28,434 bases of DNA from CAZIAK01 sp964537035 (GTDB lineage: Bacteria > Planctomycetota > B15-G4): NCBI GenBank assembly GCA_964537035.1, contig CAZIAK010000053.1, forward strand, positions 1-28,434, read 5' to 3'. Under the pieces are notes generated by a model. That model was not told where the DNA came from. It made no database searches and saw only the letters and a program-made list of their open reading frames with translations. Of this stretch, positions 1 to 7,022 are shown piece by piece. The first letter of the stretch is position 1. Every line of letters begins with the position of its first letter. Made by a program: the position numbers and the translations under genes.

Positions 1-67
1 CCAAGGGGGGTCTGCAGCGAGTGTGGAGGCAAAGCCGACCCTGTCTGAGCGAAACGGCCCCCCTTGG
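1..67. repeat. Inverted repeat at left window edge
   Basis: CCAAGGGGGG at 1-10 is perfectly complementary to CCCCCCTTGG at 58-67. A second pairing is possible between GGTCTGCAG at 9-17 and CTGCAGACC at 100-108, and a third between CCCTGT at 39-44 and ACAGGG at 74-79. The first two compete for the bases at 9-10, so an RNA from here could switch folds. The element lies just past the stop of the leftward HEAT-repeat gene and could be its 3' end structure, a repetitive element, or part of something outside the window. There is no U-tract that would make it a standard terminator. Confidence 0.45.
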
Positions 68-117
68 TGAGAAACAGGGACGACCGGCGCATCAAAGGGC
101 TGCAGACCTGTGGCAGT

Positions 118-1164
118 TCAGGCCCCGCGTTCGCCGTACCAGTCGCGCCACTTGCGAATGGCGCGGTTCCGTTCGCCTGAGCTGCCCTTGTGCTCGAAGC
201 CCGGGTCGTACCCGGTGAGCCGCACCAGCGTCTCGGCGGCGGTCTTGCGCACGGAGGCGTTGCCGTCGTCGAGCACATCGAACAGCGCGGGGATAGCGTC
301 CTCGTAACCGAAGTTGCCGAGCACGTTCATGGCGTGCAGACGCACGAACATGTCTTCGTCAGCCAACAAGGCCACCAGGTCCGAGGCGAGATCTCGAAAG
401 CCGCCCGTCTCGACCCGGTCCACGCCTTCGAAACGCAGGTCGGGTTCGGGGTCGAGAAGCAGACGACGAATCTCGTCCATGGCTGCCAGGCGCTCCGGGT
501 CGATGGCGGGGGCGCTGGGCTGGGCGGCAGGTGCCTCAACGGCCAACATGTCACCAGCGACAGGTGCGCCGAAGTCGAGGGCGTCTTGCTGGGCGGACAG
601 GGCCGCGGACAAGGCGTCGATGCGCAGTTCGAGAGTGGCCTGCACGTTGGTGTTGCGCTGGACCTTCTCGATCAACTGGCCCGCGGCCACCTGGCTGCGA
701 GTGAGCCGCACCATGTCATCGGCCTGGCTCTCGATGCGCTTGGACAGGGCCGTGTCGCCAGCGGCCAGACCATCTTGCCCCACGGCCAGATCGGTCAGCT
801 GCTCTTCGTAGGCCTTGGACTCGTCGGCGAGCCTGATCATCTGCGACTCGAGCGAATCGAACTGGTGGCGCAGCTCGACCACGGGTGACGGGCCCAGCTC
901 GAGGACAGGCTCTTCGACCTCGCCCAGGAGCAGGTCGCGATCTCGCCAACCCGTCCAGGCCAGGAGCACGATCACCAGCAGCACCAGCAGAGGCTGTCCA
1001 GCGCTCTTCGCGGCTGGGGCCGCTGGAGCCAGGGGCGCCGCCAGGGCTGACGGTGGGATGCAGGTCTTGCAGAAAAGTTTGCCCTTGATGGTCGTGATCT
1101 GCCCCGATTGCACCTCTACCAGAGGCACGCTTTCGTTGCAGCCATCACAGAAGTAGATCTTCAT
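118..1164 (-). CDS. Zinc-ribbon, single-pass membrane protein with C-terminal HEAT repeats
   Basis: This is a 348-residue protein of unknown specific function. The N-terminus carries a four-cysteine zinc ribbon (C6, C9, C32, C35). An Ala/Pro-rich linker follows, then one hydrophobic helix at about 58-71. Residues about 95-200 are rich in heptad-like Gln/Leu/Glu/Ala and probably form a coiled coil. Residues about 225-325 contain HEAT-type helical pairs, including DMFVRLHAMNVLGNFGYEDA and the next pair NASVRKTAAETLVRL. The chosen ATG sits behind GGAG (CTGGAGATGGCATG on the minus strand). A reading frame extends 29 codons further upstream, but that part looks like leader. The architecture suggests a membrane-anchored scaffold with the HEAT domain in the periplasm and the ribbon in the cytoplasm, although the orientation is inferred. 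It is transcribed divergently from the small TPR gene at 1324. Confidence 0.85.
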   Translation of the reverse strand: MKIYFCDGCNESVPLVEVQSGQITTIKGKLFCKTCIPPSALAAPLAPAAPAAKSAGQPLLVLLVIVLLAWTGWRDRDLLLGEVEEPVLELGPSPVVELRHQFDSLESQMIRLADESKAYEEQLTDLAVGQDGLAAGDTALSKRIESQADDMVRLTRSQVAAGQLIEKVQRNTNVQATLELRIDALSAALSAQQDALDFGAPVAGDMLAVEAPAAQPSAPAIDPERLAAMDEIRRLLLDPEPDLRFEGVDRVETGGFRDLASDLVALLADEDMFVRLHAMNVLGNFGYEDAIPALFDVLDDGNASVRKTAAETLVRLTGYDPGFEHKGSSGERNRAIRKWRDWYGERGA

Positions 1165-1186
1165 GCCATCTCCAGGTCGGCCCGGC

Positions 1187-1214
1187 TTGCCGAAATCAGC
1201 GCTTCGGCTAGAAT
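1187..1214 (+). promoter_or_regulatory. Putative sigma-70-type promoter for the small TPR gene
   Basis: TTGCCG at 1187-1192 and TAGAAT at 1209-1214 are separated by 16 bases. This predicts a start near 1221 and a leader of about 100 nt before the ATG at 1324. It overlaps the start region of the divergent HEAT gene, so it could serve as part of a divergent control region. The support is a consensus match only. Confidence 0.35.
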
Positions 1215-1323
1215 GGGCCTCTTCTTTGGGACAGGACCCGCTGAGGTCCACACCACGTCCATCGACAAGCTTAGCGCCTCATGCCTGGGCGTTCACCGCC
1301 CAGACGAAGGGCACTTGCCTCAC

Positions 1324-1767
1324 ATGACGAACTCAGCCGTAGATTCCGAACGAACAATCGACGCCAACCGGCGCCTGCGCTGGCGATTGAACCGTTCGGC
1401 CCTGGCCTTCGAGACCTCCGTCCTTGAGCGGCTGGTCGACAACCACCCCGGCAACATCGACTTCCTGGTGGCTCTCGGCCAGGCCTACGCCCGCCTGCGC
1501 AGACACCAACGGGGTCTAGAGGTCGACCGGACACTCGTGGCCCGCCAGCCCGACGAACCCACCTTCCGCTACAACCTGGCCTGCTCCCTGGCGCTCACAG
1601 GCGACCTGAACGGTGCCTGCGGTGAGCTGCTCCAGGCCATCACCCTCGGCTATCGCGACTTCGAGCACCTGCTGGCCGACGATGACCTCGTGGCCCTGCG
1701 CCGGGACAACCGCTTCGGCCTGATCCGCGACCGCATGGCCGAGCTGACCTCGCCCCAGACGTCCTGA
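1324..1767 (+). CDS. Small TPR protein with TPR end-of-group domain
   Basis: This 147-residue soluble protein has no signal peptide. Its middle contains TPR-like helical pairs (VLERLVDNHPGNIDFLVALG, then the segment around QAYARLRRHQRGLEVDRTLV). The next stretch, FRYNLACSLALTGDLNGAC with ITLGYRDFEHLLADDDLVAL and FGLIRDRM, matches the closing module seen at the end of TPR arrays, the TPR end-of-group domain. It probably mediates protein-protein contacts; the partner is unknown. The ATG at 1324 is preferred because residues upstream of it (the frame is open from 1108) look like leader and are antisense to the divergent HEAT gene. No strong Shine-Dalgarno sequence is visible. It stands alone on this strand and converges with the mnmA-zinc-ribbon pair. 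Confidence 0.8.
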   Translation: MTNSAVDSERTIDANRRLRWRLNRSALAFETSVLERLVDNHPGNIDFLVALGQAYARLRRHQRGLEVDRTLVARQPDEPTFRYNLACSLALTGDLNGACGELLQAITLGYRDFEHLLADDDLVALRRDNRFGLIRDRMAELTSPQTS

Positions 1768-1779
1768 AGCTGATCGGGG

Positions 1780-1804
1780 GGCTCCGCCGATCCGATCGGG
1801 AGCC
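1780..1804. terminator. Hairpin between convergent genes
   Basis: GGCTCC at 1780-1785 pairs with GGAGCC at 1799-1804, and an inner GATC/GATC pairing lies in the loop. It lies in the 71-base gap between the convergent TPR gene and the zinc-ribbon gene, where a shared terminator would be expected. No U-tract follows on either strand, so any termination role is inferred from position. Confidence 0.2.
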
Positions 1805-1838
1805 AGCCAAGCACCGAGCCCCGCCCAGCAATCTCTGA

Positions 1839-2204
1839 TCAAGCGGCGTAGGCGAAGGCGGCGAACACCGCGGCGGCCATGACCAGCGGCCCCAGCAAGG
1901 TCAGGACCAGCGCCCCGGTATCGACGGCTCTCGTACTGGCCTGACTCGGCAGGGCAGCGGCGGACGGCAGGGGCCCGGGCTCTGGCCCTCGATCGGCACC
2001 ACACCGGGGGCAGAAGATCAGGCCCGCGGGGGCCTCGCCTCCGCACTCGGGGCAGGGCTCGCTGGCGCTGGCCACCGGAGGTGTGAGCAGCGGCTCGTGG
2101 TACCCGCAATGGGGACAGGAGCGCTGCTCGTAGGGCACCAGCTCTCCACACTCCAGGCAAGCTCGAACCCTTTGGGCTTCGGGGCCGACAGACTCGACAG
2201 TCAT
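1839..2204 (-). CDS. Double zinc-ribbon protein with C-terminal membrane anchor
   Basis: This 121-residue protein has two zinc-ribbon modules: CLECG/CPHCG (C16, C19, C30, C33) and CPECG/CPRCG (C51, C54, C65, C68). A Pro/Ala-rich linker follows, then one hydrophobic helix at about 97-119 that ends almost at the C-terminus. This makes it a tail-anchored protein with its ribbons in the cytoplasm. Its start codon overlaps the mnmA stop as ATGA (minus strand, 2201-2204), so the two are almost certainly co-transcribed and translationally coupled. The function is unknown. Small double-ribbon membrane proteins of this kind are widespread and have no single assigned role. Confidence 0.85.
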   Translation of the reverse strand: MTVESVGPEAQRVRACLECGELVPYEQRSCPHCGYHEPLLTPPVASASEPCPECGGEAPAGLIFCPRCGADRGPEPGPLPSAAALPSQASTRAVDTGALVLTLLGPLVMAAAVFAAFAYAA

Positions 2205-3262
2205 CGGCTGATCTCCTTCTCGATGCGACCTCCAGCCAGGACCAGATCATCGCGATAACACACGGCGTACTGACCGGGGGTCACGGCGCGGCTGGGGGCA
2301 GCGAAGGTCAGCTCGATGGTCTCGTCGTCGAGGCACGACACCTGGGCCGGCTCCGGGTCGTGGTGATGCCGCATCTGCACCAGCACCTCATCGCCGTCGC
2401 GGAGGGCCTCGTGAAAGAGCATCTGTCCCACTCGGCAACTGGTCCGTGACAGATCATCCTCTCGGCCCACCGTCACGGTGCCTGTGCCTGGGTCGATCTC
2501 GGTGACGTAGGCCGGGTGACCGAGGGCCACCCCCAGGCCTCGACGTTGGCCCACGGTGAAGGCCCCCACACCGCCGTGATCTGCCAGGGTCTTGCCGCTC
2601 TCGTCTACCAGCTGGCCGGTCTGTCCCAGATGGCCCAGGCGCTCGGCCACCACGGCCCGATAATCGCCCCCGGGCACAAAGCAGATGTCAGCAGAGTCGG
2701 GCTTGGTCGCCACCTTCAGGCCGAACGAGGTGGCCAGCTCACGCACCTTGTCTTTTGTCAGCTCGCCCAGGGGAAAGAGGGCGCCTCTGCGCTGCTCGGC
2801 GGTCAGGCCATGGAGCAGGTAGCTCTGGTCTTTGTGGCTGTCGACAGCCCGCAACAGCCTGCCCTGGTCCAATCTCGCGTAATGTCCTGTGGCTACGCCG
2901 TCACAACCCAGGTCATGGGCCAGCTCAAGCAGCTCGCCGAACTTGAGGTCGTTGTTGCACAGCACGCAGGGGTTGGGGGTCAGCCCCCGCCCGTAGTCGC
3001 TCACGAAGGACTCGATCAGCTCATGGAAGCCCTTCGACATGTCCTGTACGTAGAAGGGAACCCCCAGGCCGTCGGCCACGGCCCGGGCGTCTCGAGCGTC
3101 AGACAGGGAACAGCACGACCGGGAGGCCGCAGAGCCCACCACCCCGTTGCGCATGAAGACCGTCACCAGCTCGTGGCCCTCGGCGGCCAGCAAGGCCGCA
3201 GTGGTGGCCGAGTCGACGCCCCCGCTGAGGGCGACCAGGAGGCGGCGTGGGGGCATGTCCAT
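2201..3262 (-). CDS. mnmA: tRNA-specific 2-thiouridylase MnmA
   Basis: MnmA makes 2-thiouridine at the wobble position (U34) of the Lys, Glu and Gln tRNAs, using ATP to adenylate the uridine and a persulfide as sulfur donor. The 353-residue protein has the full set of family motifs. The PP-loop SGGVDS is at 13-18. The catalytic cysteine C99 is in NPCVLCN, GHYAR is at 126-130, and the second catalytic cysteine C194 is in DICFVPGGDY. The C-terminal half contains the tRNA-binding FTVGQRRGLG segment and a beta-barrel domain. The length is normal for the family. A second Met at residue 3 could also be the start; neither has a clear Shine-Dalgarno sequence. It is followed by the overlapping zinc-ribbon gene and is divergent from yajC. 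Confidence 0.97.
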   Translation of the reverse strand: MDMPPRRLLVALSGGVDSATTAALLAAEGHELVTVFMRNGVVGSAASRSCCSLSDARDARAVADGLGVPFYVQDMSKGFHELIESFVSDYGRGLTPNPCVLCNNDLKFGELLELAHDLGCDGVATGHYARLDQGRLLRAVDSHKDQSYLLHGLTAEQRRGALFPLGELTKDKVRELATSFGLKVATKPDSADICFVPGGDYRAVVAERLGHLGQTGQLVDESGKTLADHGGVGAFTVGQRRGLGVALGHPAYVTEIDPGTGTVTVGREDDLSRTSCRVGQMLFHEALRDGDEVLVQMRHHHDPEPAQVSCLDDETIELTFAAPSRAVTPGQYAVCYRDDLVLAGGRIEKEISR

Positions 3263-3291
3263 GGTGGAGATCTTGGCGAAGCGAGGGGGCG

Positions 3292-3321
3292 TTGGTTCGG
3301 CGCGGGCCGGATCTCTATCAT
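3292..3321 (+). promoter_or_regulatory. Putative sigma-70-type promoter for the yajC operon
   Basis: TTGGTT at 3292-3297 and TATCAT at 3316-3321 are 18 bases apart. The predicted start is near 3328, which leaves a leader of about 70 nt before yajC. It lies between the divergent mnmA and yajC starts, where a promoter is required. The support is a consensus match only. Confidence 0.35.
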
Positions 3322-3399
3322 GCCCGATCGCACCACCGCCGTGCCCGAGAGATCCTCAGCACGGGTGACCCACCGCCAGACACCCCTATCGATCGAGCC

Positions 3400-3750
3400 A
3401 TGTTGACGTCTGCCCTCAGCACTTCCGCTCCATTCTTGGCCCTGCTCCCCGAAGGCGAAGGAGCTGCTCCGGCTGGCCCCAACATGTTCGTCATTTTGGC
3501 GGGCACCCTGGTCATCTTCTATCTCGTGGCCTTCCTCCCCGAGCGCAAGGCGCGCAAGAAGAAAGAGGCCATGCTCAACGCGGTGAAGAAGAACGATCGG
3601 GTGCTCACCACCAGCGGCATGTTCGCCACGGTGGCGGCCCTCGGCGAGCAAGACCTGACGATCAAGTTCGATGATGGCAACACCCGGGTGCGCATCCTGC
3701 GCTCGTCCATCTCGGCCGTGCTCGACAAAGACGGTGAGGAAGCGGGCTGA
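3400..3750 (+). CDS. yajC: Sec translocon accessory subunit YajC
   Basis: This is a 116-residue protein of the YajC family, the small inner-membrane partner of SecDF in protein export. A short N-terminal stretch of 28 residues precedes the single transmembrane helix (MFVILAGTLVIFYLVAFLP, about 29-47). The family's basic cytoplasmic segment ERKARKKKEAMLNAVKKNDR follows. The beta-rich VLTTSGMFATV...VRILRSSISAVL region then closes the protein, as in other YajC proteins. The ATG at 3400 was chosen because the frame upstream has no YajC-like residues. In many genomes secD and secF follow yajC; here yraN follows instead, so secDF must be elsewhere. Confidence 0.93.
   Translation: MLTSALSTSAPFLALLPEGEGAAPAGPNMFVILAGTLVIFYLVAFLPERKARKKKEAMLNAVKKNDRVLTTSGMFATVAALGEQDLTIKFDDGNTRVRILRSSISAVLDKDGEEAG
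3736..3740 (+). promoter_or_regulatory. Ribosome binding site supporting a CTG start for yraN
   Basis: GAGGA lies inside the 3' end of yajC, six bases before a CTG at 3747 that overlaps the yajC stop as CTGA. No ATG, GTG or TTG occurs in the yraN frame until 3795. This site and the upstream homology decide the start chosen for yraN. Confidence 0.5.
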
Positions 3751-4148
3751 AGCCTGGCGAGCCTCATCGTCGGGGCCGCGCCGCTGAAGAGGCTGTGGCG
3801 GTCCACCTGCAGAGCCGAGGATTCTCGGTGCTGCAAACAAACTATCGGGTGGTTGGCGCTGAGCTAGACCTGGTCTGCCGAGATGACGACGGTCTGGTCT
3901 TCGTCGAAGTCCGTGCCCGCAGCCCTGGCCCGATCGAACCCTCGGCCACCATCACCAGCGCCAAGCTCCGTCGTCTGCAACGGGGCGCCCGGTCCTGGCT
4001 GATCGAACGACGTCTCTCGCCACGGAGCGCTGCCTGGCGTTTCGTGGTGGCCACCGTCGCTCTGGATGAGCAGGGAGCTGCCGCCACCATCGAGATCATC
4101 GAAGATCCCTTCGCCCACTTGCCGGAGTACCACCATGCGGACCCTTGA
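3747..4148 (+). CDS. yraN: YraN/UPF0102 family endonuclease-like protein
   Basis: This protein has 133 residues if read from CTG at 3747. The core AELDLVCRDDDGLVFVEVRAR matches the restriction-endonuclease-fold motif of UPF0102 proteins (E, D, then E-x-K/R). Lys is replaced by Arg, as in some other members. The family usually begins with a G-x-x-x-E-x-x-A helix followed by the 'GF-IL-xN-R' strand. Here the helix is encoded upstream of the first standard start (GTG 3795), as RRGRAAEEAVAVHLQSRGF. This favours the CTG start, which has GAGGA six bases upstream and overlaps the yajC stop. Starting at GTG 3795 would remove half of the first helix. The cellular role of YraN is unsettled; a link to recombination or DNA repair is suspected. 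The 3' end overlaps the next gene by 14 bases. Confidence 0.88.
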   Translation: MKPGEPHRRGRAAEEAVAVHLQSRGFSVLQTNYRVVGAELDLVCRDDDGLVFVEVRARSPGPIEPSATITSAKLRRLQRGARSWLIERRLSPRSAAWRFVVATVALDEQGAAATIEIIEDPFAHLPEYHHADP

Positions 4149-5529
4149 GTGCCTGACTCGCCTCCCCCGACAGCGCACCGGGCGGCGAGCCTTCAGCGGG
4201 GCCCCGCTGCCGGCGGCCCTGGCGATCGCGGTCTTGGCCAGCGCCTGCGCCCACCAGCACCACGGTGGACGACACGGCAAGGCCGACGGCTTCAGCGCCC
4301 GGTTGCAGTTCAACGCCCCGCCCATCACCGTCCCCAAGGGGGATGCCCTGGGCGAGTGTGTCCAACGGCGACACCGTGTGGCCGCCGACCTGGGGCGCGA
4401 AGGCCTGGTGTTCATCCAGGCTGACTCGGCCAACGACGAAGACCGCTTCTTTCAGTCGGACGACTTCTGGTACCTGAGCAACGTCGACCTTCCCGACATC
4501 GCCCTGGCCATGAAGCTCGGTCCGGGAGGGGAGCTGCTCGACGAGGTGTTGTTCCTGCCCCGGTACAACGAAGACTTCGAACGCTGGAATGGCCCGCGGC
4601 TCCAACCCGGTGATGCAGCCGCAGCCGCCACCCGCTTCATGCGCACCGCCACCATGCCCGCCGACTCCCGGGGCAGAATCGACGAGGCCGCGCTCGGCGA
4701 CGCCCTGGCCGCCATGGGCGCCTCGGGCACTCTCTTCACCCTGGACGCTCCAGAGTTCGCCGTCCCAGAAGGGCTGACACTCGATCAGGACGGCACGTTG
4801 CGTGCACGGCTTCATACCGCCCGACTGACCAAGTCTGACCATGAAATGGAGTGCCTGCAGGCGGCCATCGACATCACCACCGCGGCCATCCACCAGGCCC
4901 TCACCGCGGTCACTCCGGGCAGCCACGAGTACGAGCTGCAGGCGGCCATCGATGGCACCTACCTGCGCCTGGGCAGCGAACGCCCGGGCTTCTCTTCGAT
5001 CTGCGCCGCCGGCATCAACGCGGTCACCCTGCACTACGCCGACAACCGGGACGAGCTGCGGGACGGCGAGCTGGCGCTCATGGACGTGGGCGCCAAGTAC
5101 CGCTACTACTGCGCCGATGTGACCCGCACCGTGCCCATCAACGGGCGCTTCAGCGATCGGCAGCGCGAACTCTACGAGTTGGTGCTGCTGGCTCAGACCA
5201 CCGCCGCAGAGGCAGCCCGGCCAGGCATGACCCTGCGCGATCTGCACCAGGTGGGGCATCAGGTCCTGACCGACGCCGGCTACGGCCAGTACTTCCTCCA
5301 CGGCCTGAGCCACTGGCTCGGACTGGACGTTCATGACGTGGGCGGCAGGGTGCCCATCCAAGAGGGCTACGTGTTCACTATCGAGCCAGGGATCTACATT
5401 GCCGATGAGCAGATCGGCATCCGTATCGAGGATGACTACTTGATGACCGCCAACGGGGCCGTGAAGCTTTCCGGCGCCATCACCAGCGACCCCGACGAGA
5501 TCGAAGCCCTCCTGGCCCGCCTGCACTGA
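4135..5529 (+). CDS. PepP-type Xaa-Pro aminopeptidase (M24B) with lipoprotein signal
   Basis: This 464-residue metallopeptidase should remove an N-terminal residue preceding proline. The N-terminal half is an AMP_N-type domain (for example FFQSDDFWYLSNVDLPDI). The C-terminal half is the pita-bread fold with all the dinuclear metal ligands: D317 (ALMDVG), D328 (CADVTRT), a His in HGLSHWLGLDVHD, and Glu in TIEPGIY and in RIEDD. The HGLSHWLGLDVHD block is the hallmark of PepP. PepP is normally cytoplasmic, but here the N-terminus has arginines, a hydrophobic stretch and a lipobox LASAC with C38, so it is probably an exported lipoprotein. The ATG at 4135 is needed for that signal and overlaps yraN by 14 bases. 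The next gene begins one base after its stop. Confidence 0.92.
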   Translation: MRTLECLTRLPRQRTGRRAFSGAPLPAALAIAVLASACAHQHHGGRHGKADGFSARLQFNAPPITVPKGDALGECVQRRHRVAADLGREGLVFIQADSANDEDRFFQSDDFWYLSNVDLPDIALAMKLGPGGELLDEVLFLPRYNEDFERWNGPRLQPGDAAAAATRFMRTATMPADSRGRIDEAALGDALAAMGASGTLFTLDAPEFAVPEGLTLDQDGTLRARLHTARLTKSDHEMECLQAAIDITTAAIHQALTAVTPGSHEYELQAAIDGTYLRLGSERPGFSSICAAGINAVTLHYADNRDELRDGELALMDVGAKYRYYCADVTRTVPINGRFSDRQRELYELVLLAQTTAAEAARPGMTLRDLHQVGHQVLTDAGYGQYFLHGLSHWLGLDVHDVGGRVPIQEGYVFTIEPGIYIADEQIGIRIEDDYLMTANGAVKLSGAITSDPDEIEALLARLH

Positions 5530-5530
5530 C

Positions 5531-6949
5531 GTGAAAGCCCGCAGCACCTCCATCATCGTCTTCATCGTCTCCGAGATGGTCGTCCTCCTGGCGGTCCTGC
5601 TCCCGGTGATCCACATGCGGGCCGTGGTCGAGGCCGCCTGGGGTCTGGGCGCCGAGGCCTGGGCGCCCGACGAGCCTTTCTTCATTCTGGCTCGATCCCT
5701 GCTCATGGCCCTGGTCCTGCAGACCATCTTCGGGCTGCGCGACCTCTATCGCTGGAGCATCATCGTCCGGCCTCAACAGGTGCTCGTGCGCCTGGTCGAG
5801 AGCTCCATCACCGTGTTGGTGGTCCTGCCCCTGCTCTACTACGGCCTGGGACTGCTCGACGACCAACTGCAGCTGGGCAACTCACTGCTGCGCCTGCAGA
5901 TCAGCCCGTTCATCATCGTCGCTGGCGCCGGTGCAGCGTTCCTGGTGGGCTACGGCCTGCGCACCCGCTGGCCCCGCTGGATTCGCACGGCAGGCCTGGC
6001 CGAGCGGGTGGCCTTGGTGGGTTCAGGGCCCATGATCGACCTGGTCTTCGAAGAGGTGCGCCTCCGCGCTGATCCTGGCATCGACCTTGTGGGCTTCTTC
6101 GACGACGCTCCCCGGCCTGGCGAAGAGCGAGTCATCCTGGGAGGACTCGACGAGCTGGAAGCCCTCGCCAAGCAACACGAGCTGCAACGTCTGGTCATCG
6201 ACTCTGGTACCAGTCTGAGCAGCGCCGACTTGCTCCGCCTGCGCCTCGCTGACCTGCGCATCTCCGACGCCTCGTCGTTCTACGAGCGGCTCACCGGGCG
6301 CATCTCACCGGCCAGCCTCTCCGATGACGAGCTGTTCCTCGATGGTGGATCGACGAGCTTTCTGTTTCGGCCAGCCCAGCGTCTGGTGGACATCGCCCTG
6401 GCGACCGTTGGGCTGATCCTGTTCGTGCCCATGGGGTTGTTGGTGGCACTGGCCGTCAAGCTCGAATCCCGTGGGCCCCTGTTCTATTCGCAAGAGCGCA
6501 TGGGCAGCAATGGCAGGGGCTTTCAGCTGGCCAAGTTTCGGTCCATGCGCGCCGACGCCGAGACCTCCAGCGGCCCGGTGTGGGCCTCGACCAACGATAC
6601 TCGCATCACCCGAGTCGGTCGCTGGCTGCGCAAGCTGCGCATCGACGAGGTCCCTCAGCTCTGGGCGGTGCTGCGCAACGACATGAGCATGGTCGGGCCC
6701 CGACCAGAGCGCCCCTTCTTCGTCCACGAGCTCGAGCGGCAGGTGCCCCACTACGCCCGGCGCCACCTGATCAAGCCCGGAGTCACTGGCTGGGCGCAGA
6801 TCAACTACAGCTACGGCAACACCACCGACGACGCGTTCATCAAGCTGCAGTTCGACCTCTACTACATCAAGCACCGCAGCCTGGCCTTGGACATCGCCAT
6901 CATCCTGCGCACGTTCAAGGTCGTGGCCCTGCAACAGGGCGCTGTCTGA
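5531..6949 (+). CDS. Polyprenyl glycosylphosphotransferase (bacterial sugar transferase family)
   Basis: This 472-residue inner-membrane enzyme is expected to transfer a sugar-1-phosphate from a nucleotide sugar to undecaprenyl phosphate, the first step of an exopolysaccharide or capsule repeat unit. Four hydrophobic segments occupy about residues 5-140. A nucleotide-binding-like region (VALVGSGPMIDLVFEEV) follows at about 155-260. The catalytic bacterial sugar transferase domain spans about 275-465 and has its own hydrophobic entry segment, then GPLFYSQERMGSNGRGFQLAKFRSM, RIDEVPQLWAVLRNDMSMVGPRPERP and KPGVTGWAQINY. This is the WcaJ/CpsE/EpsB layout. The start is GTG at 5531, one base after the preceding stop. 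No other glycan genes are next to it on this strand, but a ligase cluster begins 2.5 kb further on. The sugar substrate cannot be read from sequence. Confidence 0.95.
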   Translation: MKARSTSIIVFIVSEMVVLLAVLLPVIHMRAVVEAAWGLGAEAWAPDEPFFILARSLLMALVLQTIFGLRDLYRWSIIVRPQQVLVRLVESSITVLVVLPLLYYGLGLLDDQLQLGNSLLRLQISPFIIVAGAGAAFLVGYGLRTRWPRWIRTAGLAERVALVGSGPMIDLVFEEVRLRADPGIDLVGFFDDAPRPGEERVILGGLDELEALAKQHELQRLVIDSGTSLSSADLLRLRLADLRISDASSFYERLTGRISPASLSDDELFLDGGSTSFLFRPAQRLVDIALATVGLILFVPMGLLVALAVKLESRGPLFYSQERMGSNGRGFQLAKFRSMRADAETSSGPVWASTNDTRITRVGRWLRKLRIDEVPQLWAVLRNDMSMVGPRPERPFFVHELERQVPHYARRHLIKPGVTGWAQINYSYGNTTDDAFIKLQFDLYYIKHRSLALDIAIILRTFKVVALQQGAV

Positions 6950-7022
6950 GTCAGCGATGGCTGCCGGCCCGACCAACCACCTGCAGCCTGTGGGTTCAGT
7001 GCCGCGCGCCGATCACGTCCCG

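Noticed and set aside
4096..5727. 543-codon open frame on the minus strand opposite the aminopeptidase gene
   Set aside because: It is the antisense shadow of a high-GC gene whose plus-strand product has all the PepP catalytic residues; the minus product has no recognisable domain.
5531..6949. Assigning the sugar transferase and ligase to a PEP-CTERM/exosortase system
   Set aside because: No exosortase gene and no PEP-CTERM tail is present in any protein of the window; only the general glycan context and an RpoN-like promoter fit.
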